A stretch of 5,574 nucleotides of DNA from Euryarchaeota archaeon UBA91 (GTDB taxonomy: Archaea > Thermoplasmatota > Poseidoniia > Poseidoniales > Poseidoniaceae), in contig DAMU01000064.1 in assembly GCA_002499705.1 (NCBI GenBank), positions 1 through 5,574 on the forward strand. Direction: 5' to 3'. Of this stretch, positions 1 to 5,360 are shown piece by piece (within the stretch, counting starts at the first letter, position 1; each line of letters begins with the position of its first letter). Position numbers and translations under genes: made by a program. Under the pieces are notes generated by a model that worked only from the letters and a program-made list of their open reading frames with translations, was not told the origin of the DNA and did no database searches.

Positions 1-1
1 C

Positions 2-574
2 GTCCATGACGTAAAGTGCAAGGTTGTCAAATACGCTTCCATTTTCTGCTTCAGCCTCATAATATCCCCAAATTTCGACAAATTCAGCATTTCCAGCCCC
101 ATGTTCATCGATTGCAATGAATGCAATCACCGTTTGATAATAGCCATATTCAATCAAATCAGAAACGTTGGTCCAATGTGAAAGGTCAATAGAGAGTTCA
201 GTGAATCCCGATGAAGCACTGGTTGTGGCATCAATGTCTCCATCAAGGTCGATATCCCATCCCATTGTCATTGCATCTCCATCAATGTCAATTGCTGCAT
301 GATGTAAGGATACGTTAAACCCATTTAGAATTTCATCACCAGTGAATGGGTCGAATGAAATATTTGTCTGTGTAATTTCATCTTCCATGTACATTAACGA
401 ATTCAACAGTGATGAAGTGTCAATAAAGGGAGCATGGTTTGTTGAGTTATTTCCTGTTGTTGTGCTTTGCCCATCTGCTTCAGGAGTGATTGTGTCTCCG
501 GTTATTCCAAAGCATCCAGTAAGAAATAATAGGCAGGCCATTGTAATTACATTCAGTGTACGTGTTAATTGCAT
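2..574 (-). CDS. Secreted lipoprotein with Asp-rich repeats, N-terminal part (runs off the left edge)
   Basis: An open frame runs from an ATG at 574 to the window edge, giving 191 residues with no stop, so the C-terminus is missing. Residues 1-21 look like a lipoprotein signal: Arg5, a hydrophobic stretch from about residue 7 to 18, then the lipobox Leu18-Thr19-Gly20-Cys21. The mature protein should be lipid-anchored at Cys21 on the outer face of the membrane. Residues 27-50 form a Ser/Thr/Asn-rich linker. Two acidic clusters follow, D-I-D-G-D (96-100) and a D-x-D-x-D-G loop (107-112), resembling the calcium-binding loops of EF-hand, dockerin or thrombospondin type-3 repeats. The rest (about 120-191) looks beta-rich and aromatic. 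A TAA lies two codons upstream in frame, so 574 is the most upstream ATG. No family was recognised. Such acidic secreted proteins are common in marine Euryarchaeota; the binding role is inference. Confidence 0.8.
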   Translation of the reverse strand, partial: MQLTRTLNVITMACLLFLTGCFGITGDTITPEADGQSTTTGNNSTNHAPFIDTSSLLNSLMYMEDEITQTNISFDPFTGDEILNGFNVSLHHAAIDIDGDAMTMGWDIDLDGDIDATTSASSGFTELSIDLSHWTNVSDLIEYGYYQTVIAFIAIDEHGAGNAEFVEIWGYYEAEAENGSVFDNLALYVMD

Positions 575-606
575 AAGTTAGGCTTCAACTGGGAGCAATT
601 AGTCAT
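565..606 (-). CDS. Possible 13-codon leader ORF overlapping the lipoprotein start
   Basis: In the lipoprotein leader, an AAGGAG motif (609-614 on the minus strand) stands just before an ATG at 606. This opens a 13-residue ORF (MTNCSQLKPNLCN). Its TAA stop at 565-567 lies 10 bases inside the overlap with the lipoprotein ATG at 574, in another frame. The lipoprotein ATG itself has no visible Shine-Dalgarno, so this could be a leader peptide providing translational coupling. The motif-to-ATG spacing is only 2 bases, which is short, and an ORF this small can arise by chance. Confidence 0.25.
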   Translation of the reverse strand: MTNCSQLKPNLCN

Positions 607-621
607 GTCTCCTTGTGTCAT

Positions 622-655
622 GCGCGGAAAACGGGTTTTTCTAAAAATACCGCGC
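622..655. promoter_or_regulatory. Divergent promoter core between lipoprotein gene and pcn, with inverted repeat
   Basis: The 164-bp spacer (575-738) holds one strongly AT-rich block: TTTTT at 636-640, CT, then AAAAA at 643-647. It reads as a TATA-like element on both strands (plus CTAAAAATA, minus GGTATTTTTAG). The block is flanked by a perfect 6-bp inverted repeat, GCGCGG (622-627) and CCGCGC (650-655). Archaeal transcription normally starts about 25 bases from TATA, which would predict starts near 670 for pcn and near 617 for the lipoprotein. The GC-rich arms could be BRE-like sites or an operator; that part is inference. I see nothing else clear in the spacer apart from the pcn ribosome binding site. 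Confidence 0.5.
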
Positions 656-721
656 CCGACGCCCCCCATTTTAGCGTTGTGAGATGTTAAGTTCATAAGC
701 CGTCGAAAGTGAAGCATAATT

Positions 722-732
722 GGAGAGGGGTG
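722..732 (+). promoter_or_regulatory. Ribosome binding site that fixes the pcn start
   Basis: The run GGAGAGGGGTG ends 6 bases before the ATG at 739 and resembles the archaeal Shine-Dalgarno GGAGGTG. It lies inside the extended reading frame that begins at the ATG at 709, so it favours 739 over 709. Confidence 0.65.
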
Positions 733-738
733 TATCTC

Positions 739-1479
739 ATGTTGAACGTCACGGCCCGACAGGACTTGATGAGCAAGATTATCGAAACGTTAGGTGTAGT
801 TGTTGAAGATGCGAGGTTTGATTTTAGCGAGAATGGATTAGAAGTCCGTGTCGTTGACCCGTCACACGTTGCTATGATTCAAATGAACATCGACGCAGCG
901 GCTTTCGAAACCTGGGAACTCGACGATACGAAACTCGGCTTAGAACTCCGTAAAATCAAGGAATTAGTAAGCCTTGGTGGTCCAACGGACATGATTGAAA
1001 TGGCCTATGGTGATGAAACAGGCGTTTTGACTGTGAATCTCGGTAAGATTGACCGTAACATCCGCCCTCTCGACAATTCGACTTTGACACCTCCAACTCT
1101 TCCTGAACTGAAATTGCCTTGTAAAGTGACAATTTCTGGTGCTGATTTTACTCAGGCACTTCGTGCAGCTCGCCAAGTTGGTGACCTCGTGAATTTCAGC
1201 ATTGATGCGAATACCTTCACAGTCCATGTTTTGGGCTCAACTGACTCCGTTACTGTTGCTTTTGACAAAGAAGAATTACAGCATATTGAATGCGAAGGAC
1301 CCGCTCGAAGCCAATACTCTCTCACATACCTTGTTCCATTGTCAAAGACTTTTGGCGGCCTGGAATCAGTCAACATTGGCTTTGGAGAGAATTACCCACT
1401 CTCGATGTCGTTCAGTTTCCATGATGGTGCTGCAGAAGTTCAATACTTCCTCGCTCCTCGAGTCGAAAACGATTATTGA
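739..1479 (+). CDS. pcn: DNA polymerase sliding clamp (PCNA)
   Basis: This is the archaeal PCNA, the homotrimeric ring that encircles DNA and tethers replicative polymerases, the flap endonuclease FEN1, ligase and RFC-loaded factors. From the ATG at 739 it is 246 residues, the usual PCNA length. The first PCNA fold carries the family signature around residues 33-46 (GLEVRVVDPSHVAM), close to the common GL-V-AVDP-HVAM pattern. The interdomain connecting loop, where PIP-box partners dock, falls at about 112-127 and is Pro/Leu-rich. The second clamp fold follows and the protein ends in F-L-A-P-R-V-E, matching the canonical tail. An in-frame ATG at 709 would add ten residues without homology and lacks a ribosome binding site. 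The gene faces the lipoprotein gene across a shared promoter region and converges on tfs. Identification is firm; no defect is visible. Confidence 0.96.
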   Translation: MLNVTARQDLMSKIIETLGVVVEDARFDFSENGLEVRVVDPSHVAMIQMNIDAAAFETWELDDTKLGLELRKIKELVSLGGPTDMIEMAYGDETGVLTVNLGKIDRNIRPLDNSTLTPPTLPELKLPCKVTISGADFTQALRAARQVGDLVNFSIDANTFTVHVLGSTDSVTVAFDKEELQHIECEGPARSQYSLTYLVPLSKTFGGLESVNIGFGENYPLSMSFSFHDGAAEVQYFLAPRVENDY

Positions 1480-1486
1480 GCACGAC

Positions 1487-1507
1487 AAGAGTTCTGAAAA
1501 CTCTTTT
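1487..1507. terminator. Hairpin between convergent pcn and tfs
   Basis: AAGAGTT (1487-1493) and AACTCTT (1499-1505) form a perfect 7-bp stem with a 5-base loop, 7 bases after the pcn stop and directly before the tfs stop codon. On the plus strand the right arm runs into TTTT (1504-1507), so it could help end pcn transcription. The T-run is short and the stem is AT-rich, so this is a weak terminator candidate. Confidence 0.4.
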
Positions 1508-1860
1508 CAGTATTCTCGCCATCCATGTGAACACTCTTTGCATGTTAACATTCGAGTCTCTGGTTCATCAGATGAACGAGTTTGTTCAAGATAGGAGAAG
1601 ACTTCGATGCAATCACATTTCGGGCACATGTATGTTCCAGTGGTAAGAACTCCGTGGCGCTTGTCAGAATCCTTGATCACATCATAGACGCGAGTTTTTG
1701 ATTCAGTGCTTGATTTCGCTTTGGAGAGGTCAACATCCTTACCGTCTGTGCCTTTGATGACAACGTTCGCAGGTCCATTATATCCGCATTTGTAATTGGT
1801 GCATGCGATGTTACCACTCGGGTCTGGGAATGAGAGTGTTCCACATTCGGGGCAAAACAT
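1507..1860 (-). CDS. tfs: Transcription factor S (TFIIS-like RNA cleavage factor)
   Basis: Archaeal TFS binds RNA polymerase and stimulates cleavage of the nascent RNA in backtracked, stalled complexes, as TFIIS does in eukaryotes. The 117-residue protein has the expected two zinc ribbons. The N-terminal one (RPB9-like) uses Cys3, Cys6, Cys20 and Cys25, the last pair being C-x4-C rather than the usual C-x2-C. The C-terminal one uses Cys79, Cys82, Cys107 and Cys110. The catalytic hairpin is present as T-R-S-S-D98-E99-P-E-T-R, with the acidic Asp-Glu pair that completes the polymerase active site, so this should be a cleavage-competent TFS and not an inhibitory paralogue. The protein ends W-R-E-Y, as is typical. 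The conserved M-F-C-P-E-C-G start supports the ATG at 1860; no Shine-Dalgarno is seen there. PCNA and TFS genes are neighbours in several Euryarchaeota; here they converge. Confidence 0.95.
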   Translation of the reverse strand: MFCPECGTLSFPDPSGNIACTNYKCGYNGPANVVIKGTDGKDVDLSKAKSSTESKTRVYDVIKDSDKRHGVLTTGTYMCPKCDCIEVFSYLEQTRSSDEPETRMLTCKECSHGWREY

Positions 1861-1895
1861 GCCATTTCGTTATACATTGGATACTTAGCCTTGTC

Positions 1896-1910
1896 GGAAA
1901 AATAAGTTCC
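1896..1910. promoter_or_regulatory. Shared AT-rich promoter element between tfs and nop5
   Basis: The spacer between the divergent tfs (ATG at 1860) and nop5 (ATG at 1982) has one clear TATA-like block. It reads GGAAAAATAAG on the plus strand and CTTATTTTTCC on the minus strand. With a start about 25 bases away, tfs would have a leader of roughly 18 bases. nop5 transcription would begin near 1927, giving a leader of roughly 55 bases to 1982. The location is plausible for both genes, but direction and exact starts are inferred. Confidence 0.4.
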
Positions 1911-1968
1911 CCTATCGATTACTTTTCGTTGAGATTGAATATCGGATGCAAAAGTTGTTTGAAGGGAA

Positions 1969-1974
1969 GGGTGA
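1969..1974 (+). promoter_or_regulatory. Ribosome binding site deciding the nop5 start
   Basis: GGGTGA matches the GGTGA core of the archaeal Shine-Dalgarno and ends 7 bases before the ATG at 1982. The upstream in-frame ATG at 1946 has no such site. Another GGAGAGGT directly touches a third in-frame ATG at 2000, too close for normal use. Confidence 0.5.
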
Positions 1975-1981
1975 AGACGGG

Positions 1982-3013
1982 ATGCCCAATCGGAGAGGTA
2001 TGTGGCTTTGGTATGACTGGCGTTCTGCAGCTGTAGCTGATGCCCATGGTTCGATACTCGATGATGAGCAATGGGACGGTTTTCACGATCAGCGAACCAT
2101 TGTTTCTCGACTCGAATGCATCGCAGAAGGCGGACTCACTCCTGAGGCCATGATTCTGCTTGAACGCTTTCCTGAAGCGAAACCACGCGTTCATGGTGAG
2201 CCCGATTTACCTGATGCTGATTGGCCACTGCCTGATGATGAAGCACAACAGGCTGCCGATGAAGCAGCGATTGCCATGGCGACACGAGGTGTTGCACAAG
2301 CAGCTGGCGACCCCGACCGACGCCTCGAACATTTGATGAGAGCCAGCGATGAAATGCGAAGCACCTTCATTACCATGGAAGCACGTTTGGTTGAATGGGT
2401 TGGCTTGTTCTTACCTGAGGCACGATTTGGTCAAGACCGTTCAAGTCTAGGGAAAACCGTTGGTGAAGCCGAATCATTAGAACACCTCTCCAAGACCCTC
2501 GGCGTCTCACTTCCGCCAGTTGGACCGGATAAGCCTGAATGGAAAGCGCTCAAAGAGTGGGGACAAAGTGTAGCAGTATTTCGTGGCCAACTTGACCGTT
2601 TAGAAAACGGCATCCGTCACTTATCTCAACAACATCTGCCCTCGCTTTCTGCTCTCTTAGGCCCACTTCTTGCTGCTCGACTCTGCGTAGAGGCACACGG
2701 TAGAATGCGATTAGCACGCTTGCCTGCTGGAACTGTTCAAGTTCTTGGTGCTGAAAAAGCGTTTTTCAATCACCTAAAAACGGGTGCTCCACCTCCAAAA
2801 CACGGTCACATTTTCATGCACCCTTGGATTTCTCGCTCACCTCGTTGGGTTCGTGGTAAAATCTCTCGAACAGTCGCTGCAAAAGCCAGTATTGCTGCGA
2901 AACTCGATGCCTTTGAGGGTGAACCGTGGGGAGAAGAAGAAATGCGCGAACTTGAACAAAAAGTCGAAGACATTCGTCAAGCCCATCCGTCGCCACCCTC
3001 TCGCAGAAACTGA
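1982..3013 (+). CDS. nop5: Nop5 (Nop56/58 family) C/D-box RNP scaffold protein
   Basis: Nop5 is the scaffold of the archaeal C/D-box guide RNP. It binds L7Ae-bound guide RNA through its Nop domain and fibrillarin through its N-terminal domain, and it dimerises through a coiled coil. From the ATG at 1982 it has 343 residues, somewhat shorter than many archaeal homologues (roughly 380-420 from memory). Residues 1-70 would be the fibrillarin-binding domain, followed by an acidic Ala/Asp-rich linker (about 72-105) and a helical coiled-coil region (about 110-230). The Nop domain is unmistakable: R-L-P-A-G-T-V-Q-V-L-GAEK (ending at 259), P-P-P-K-H-G (270-275), and H-P-W-I-S-R-S-P-R-W-x-RGK with an A-A-K-x-S-I-A-A-K helix (280-307). 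The C-terminus ends R-R-N and lacks a long Lys-rich tail. The start is uncertain: 1946 would add 12 residues and 2000 would remove six. The flpA gene follows after 9 bp, the usual archaeal pairing. Confidence 0.93.
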   Translation: MPNRRGMWLWYDWRSAAVADAHGSILDDEQWDGFHDQRTIVSRLECIAEGGLTPEAMILLERFPEAKPRVHGEPDLPDADWPLPDDEAQQAADEAAIAMATRGVAQAAGDPDRRLEHLMRASDEMRSTFITMEARLVEWVGLFLPEARFGQDRSSLGKTVGEAESLEHLSKTLGVSLPPVGPDKPEWKALKEWGQSVAVFRGQLDRLENGIRHLSQQHLPSLSALLGPLLAARLCVEAHGRMRLARLPAGTVQVLGAEKAFFNHLKTGAPPPKHGHIFMHPWISRSPRWVRGKISRTVAAKASIAAKLDAFEGEPWGEEEMRELEQKVEDIRQAHPSPPSRRN

Positions 3014-3022
3014 AGTGAGATT

Positions 3023-3739
3023 ATGGGGAGAAACAACAATCGTCGCTCCGCCATGTTATCATGGGCGGTGATGAAAGATGGTCGTGCACTGTGGAGTCAA
3101 AATGCGGTTCCGAAAACGGCGGTCTATGGTGAATCACTTCGAAGGTTTTCAGGAACTGAATTCCGTCGTTGGGACCCTTCTCGCTCCAAACTGGGTGCAG
3201 CGATTATGCGTACTCGTCGAGACCCTTCCTGGCTCTTACCCGTTGAAGGAACAACCGTTCTCTATCTTGGAGCAGGCCACGGAACTTCCATCAGTCATCT
3301 GCATGATCACTTGTGCGGACAAGAGAATGAATTGTCTGGACGCTTAATCGCAGTTGACCTTGCTCCACGATGTTTGCGAGAACTCACTCACATGGCCAAA
3401 AGCCGACCAGGTCTTGTTCCCATACTCGGAGATGCTCGAAAGCATGCTGCTTGGGGTGTTTTACTTCCCCGTAAGGTCGATTGGTTATTCCAAGACGTTG
3501 CACAGGCTGGACAAGTGGACATTTTTATCGCTGCATGTCGTCGGTTTCTCAATCGTGATGGAACAGGATTACTCTCGCTTAAAGCAGCCAGTGAGCGCTG
3601 GACTGGCGAAGGTGAAGAGGCGCTTTTTGACAGCGTAGAAGAAAAACTCAATGCGTCAGGATTTGAAGTTGAAGAGCGAATTTCTCTGACAGGTTTTGAG
3701 GATAATCACGTACTCTTTGCTGTCCGTAAGATGGAGTGA
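3023..3739 (+). CDS. flpA: Fibrillarin-like rRNA/tRNA 2'-O-methyltransferase
   Basis: Fibrillarin is the SAM-dependent catalytic subunit of the C/D-box RNP and transfers methyl groups to ribose 2'-OH of rRNA and tRNA at sites chosen by guide RNA. The 238-residue protein starts with a short N-terminal beta domain containing VYGE (34-37), FRRWDP (47-52) and SKLGAAI (55-61), all fibrillarin hallmarks. The Rossmann methyltransferase domain follows. SAM motif I is VLYLGAGHGTS (79-89), where most archaeal homologues read VLYLGAASGTT. The acidic ribose-binding strand is IAVD112, DVAQ sits at 158-161, and the catalytic-type Lys187 is in LLSLKAAS. The ATG at 3023 has GTGA (3015-3018) just upstream; ATGs at 3053 and 3071 would shorten a poorly conserved tail. 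The gene lies 9 bp after nop5 and 4 bp before mutM, so it is almost certainly co-transcribed with both. Confidence 0.95.
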   Translation: MGRNNNRRSAMLSWAVMKDGRALWSQNAVPKTAVYGESLRRFSGTEFRRWDPSRSKLGAAIMRTRRDPSWLLPVEGTTVLYLGAGHGTSISHLHDHLCGQENELSGRLIAVDLAPRCLRELTHMAKSRPGLVPILGDARKHAAWGVLLPRKVDWLFQDVAQAGQVDIFIAACRRFLNRDGTGLLSLKAASERWTGEGEEALFDSVEEKLNASGFEVEERISLTGFEDNHVLFAVRKME

Positions 3740-3740
3740 T
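3733..3740 (+). promoter_or_regulatory. Strong ribosome binding site for mutM inside the flpA end
   Basis: GGAGTGAT, a near match to the archaeal GGAGGTGAT, overlaps the flpA stop codon (3737-3739) and ends 3 bases before the mutM ATG at 3744. This arrangement suggests translational coupling of mutM to flpA and supports the start at 3744. Confidence 0.65.
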
Positions 3741-3743
3741 TGG

Positions 3744-4649
3744 ATGCCAGAATTACCGGAAGTTGAAACCGTTCGTACAGGTTTACACCAAGCATGGGTT
3801 GGTCGTACAATCACAAAACTTACCTTGCGCAGAGAAGGACTCCGCTTCCCTTTTCCCGAAAATATGGTTCAGCGCTTGACGGGGCAAAAAATCACTGCTG
3901 TTCGTCGGCGTGCAAAGTATCTCTTAATCGATACCAGTGATGGTATCGTTTTCTTATCGCATCTTGGGATGTCGGGGAGATATACGCTCATCACTGCATC
4001 AGAAACACCTCGTTATCTTGGTGTTGATTCGAGCCCTCACCTTTCCAAGTTCGGTGAACTCACTGGATTTGACGGTCGCCACGACCACATGGAGTTCCAA
4101 TTTGATGACGGCTCAGTAGCAGTCTATACCGACCCTCGCCGATTTGGAATCGCTGACTTGTTTGAGAGAGCAGAGGAACCAATACAATCGCTTCTTGAAC
4201 ACCTTGGCCCAGAGCCATTAGAACAGTGGAATGCCCAAGATGCAGCTGACCGTTGTAGAGGAAAACGTTCACCAATCAAGACCACGTTGCTTGACCAAAG
4301 ATTCGTTGTAGGCGTTGGTAATATCTACGCTTGCGAGGCTCTGTATCGGTCAGGTATCTCTCCGACTCGACCCACACACAAATTGGTCCGCAAAGATGGA
4401 AAGCCGACCAAAGCGCTCACAGAATTAGTGGTTCAAGTCAAAGAGGTGCTCAAAGCAGCCATTGCTGTTGGCGGCTCAACACTCAATGATTTTGCCGCAG
4501 TTGATGGAACACTCGGATATTTTGGTCATCATTTCCAGGTCTATGACAGAGAAGATGGGCCCTGTCTCAAAGAAGGATGCAACGGTACAATAGAGCGAAT
4601 TGTTCAGAGCAATCGTTCCACTTTTCTGTGTCCTCGGTGTCAGAAGTAA
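3744..4649 (+). CDS. mutM: Formamidopyrimidine-DNA glycosylase (Fpg/MutM)
   Basis: Fpg is the bifunctional base-excision enzyme that removes 8-oxoguanine and formamidopyrimidines from DNA and nicks the abasic site by beta/delta elimination. The protein begins MPELPEVETV; Pro2, the catalytic nucleophile, and Glu3 fix the start at 3744 although the frame is open to an ATG at 3696. Lys58 in RRRAKYLL, HLGMSG (73-78), RHDHMEF, YTDPRRFG, the H2TH segment VVGVGNIYACEAL and GGSTLNDF are all present. The C-terminal zinc finger uses Cys274, Cys279, Cys296 and Cys299, with R291 in the substrate-side N-R-S-T-F loop. All key residues are intact. At 301 residues it is about 30 longer than typical Fpg (near 270), largely through an insertion at about 81-109. 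The first Cys pair is C-x4-C. The LRFPFP, RRAKYLL, SPIKTTLLDQR and RIVQSNRSTF segments resemble alphaproteobacterial Fpg, suggesting transfer from bacteria. It is the last gene of the nop5-flpA-mutM unit. Confidence 0.96.
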   Translation: MPELPEVETVRTGLHQAWVGRTITKLTLRREGLRFPFPENMVQRLTGQKITAVRRRAKYLLIDTSDGIVFLSHLGMSGRYTLITASETPRYLGVDSSPHLSKFGELTGFDGRHDHMEFQFDDGSVAVYTDPRRFGIADLFERAEEPIQSLLEHLGPEPLEQWNAQDAADRCRGKRSPIKTTLLDQRFVVGVGNIYACEALYRSGISPTRPTHKLVRKDGKPTKALTELVVQVKEVLKAAIAVGGSTLNDFAAVDGTLGYFGHHFQVYDREDGPCLKEGCNGTIERIVQSNRSTFLCPRCQK

Positions 4650-5276
4650 TCAGATGAGGTTCCATGTTACGGAACCTGCAAAGAACCACAGTGCAATCGC
4701 AGTAACTTTGTAGACGATATCGCCTTTTTCTCGCAACTTTTCAAGTGCAGGAGTTCCAGTGAGCACGACGGCGACAATCATGTACCAGCCCATATCGATG
4801 ATCATTCCAAGTAAACCGATTGCGAACTTGGTTTCAATACCCATGCCTGGTTTGAGTACTTGAGCTAATACTGCTACCAAGAATAACGCAATTTTCGGAT
4901 TGAAAAAAGCAATGGCAAAACCTTCAGCAAAACCTTGGCGGTCTTTCCCAACCGATTCTGAATCGAAGTCCTGTAATGCATTGATGTCGGCAGTCCACAT
5001 CATGATACCATACCAGACCAGCAGCACTGCGCCGATAATCTGTAAAATAAGGAAGACACTGGGTGCGTTTTCCAATAACAGAATCAAGCCAAACACTGCA
5101 CTTCCTGCATAGATCCCAAAACCAACGCCGTGCCCCACGGCACATGCCACGCCCTGCCTTCTACCACCGATGAGCGTGTTTCGTAGTACGACGATTAAAC
5201 TCGGCCCTGGTGAAGTTGCACCAAGCACAAAGAAGACGCCTGCAGCGAAGATGGCCTCCCACGCAATTGGCTCCAT
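4650..5276 (-). CDS. LysE/RhtB-family amino acid exporter
   Basis: This is an integral membrane protein of the LysE/RhtB superfamily, which exports amino acids or related small molecules by secondary transport. From the ATG at 5276 it has 208 residues, the usual length. Hydrophobic segments fall at about 8-28, 43-68, 73-94, 117-140, 148-170 and near the C-terminus (about 188-205), consistent with six helices. The family signatures are SPGPSLIVVLRN (22-33) after the first helix, a Gly-rich G-H-G-V-G-F-G second helix, and FFNPKIALF (124-132). The substrate cannot be read from the sequence. A TTG at 5315 would extend the protein by 13 polar residues; the ATG start fits the family better, though neither has a clear Shine-Dalgarno. 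Its stop abuts the mutM stop with no bases between. The family is mainly bacterial, so an old transfer is possible. Confidence 0.9.
   Translation of the reverse strand: MEPIAWEAIFAAGVFFVLGATSPGPSLIVVLRNTLIGGRRQGVACAVGHGVGFGIYAGSAVFGLILLLENAPSVFLILQIIGAVLLVWYGIMMWTADINALQDFDSESVGKDRQGFAEGFAIAFFNPKIALFLVAVLAQVLKPGMGIETKFAIGLLGMIIDMGWYMIVAVVLTGTPALEKLREKGDIVYKVTAIALWFFAGSVTWNLI
4657..4677. terminator. Hairpin at the convergent mutM/exporter junction
   Basis: AGGTTCC (4657-4663) and GGAACCT (4671-4677) form a perfect 7-bp stem with a 7-base loop, starting 8 bases after the mutM stop. It also encodes the last residues of the convergent exporter gene. No T-run follows on either strand, so it does not look like an intrinsic terminator; it could instead slow polymerase or protect the mRNA 3' ends. 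Confidence 0.35.
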
Positions 5277-5349
5277 GTACCGTCGAGTTGTGGTCAAGCC
5301 ATCAACACTTCTCAAGAACGCCTTATTGGGTGCCCAAGTCTGTTCATTC

Positions 5350-5360
5350 AGATAAATTAC
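5350..5360 (-). promoter_or_regulatory. Possible TATA box for the exporter gene
   Basis: The minus strand reads TAATTTATC about 75-80 bases before the ATG at 5276, overlapping the stop codon of the upstream small ORF. A start about 25 bases on would give a leader of roughly 50 bases. The match to TATA is loose, and co-transcription with the upstream ORF is an alternative. Confidence 0.3.

Noticed and set aside
342..581. 79-residue plus-strand ORF at the left of the window
   Set aside because: It is antisense to the lipoprotein frame, which has a clear lipobox signal and unbroken coding over 191 residues.
1202..1594. 130-residue plus-strand ORF spanning the pcn end and tfs
   Set aside because: It overlaps two confidently identified genes in another frame or antisense, has Leu/Ser-rich low-quality sequence and no ribosome binding site.
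1803..2036. 77-residue plus-strand ORF across the tfs/nop5 spacer
   Set aside because: It overlaps the tfs start antisense and the nop5 start in another frame, with no homology that I recognise.
2036..2260. TGATGA motifs resembling C boxes of a C/D guide RNA, tempting next to nop5-flpA
   Set aside because: They fall in Asp-rich codons of nop5, and I could not pair them with well-placed D boxes and a terminal stem.
2784..3071. 95-residue plus-strand ORF over the nop5/flpA junction
   Set aside because: It is a shadow frame of the Nop domain and fibrillarin N-terminus; both real frames show strong family motifs.
3696..3743. Extended start for mutM at 3696
   Set aside because: Fpg needs Pro as the residue after Met for catalysis; only the ATG at 3744 gives MPELPE, and it has a strong ribosome binding site.
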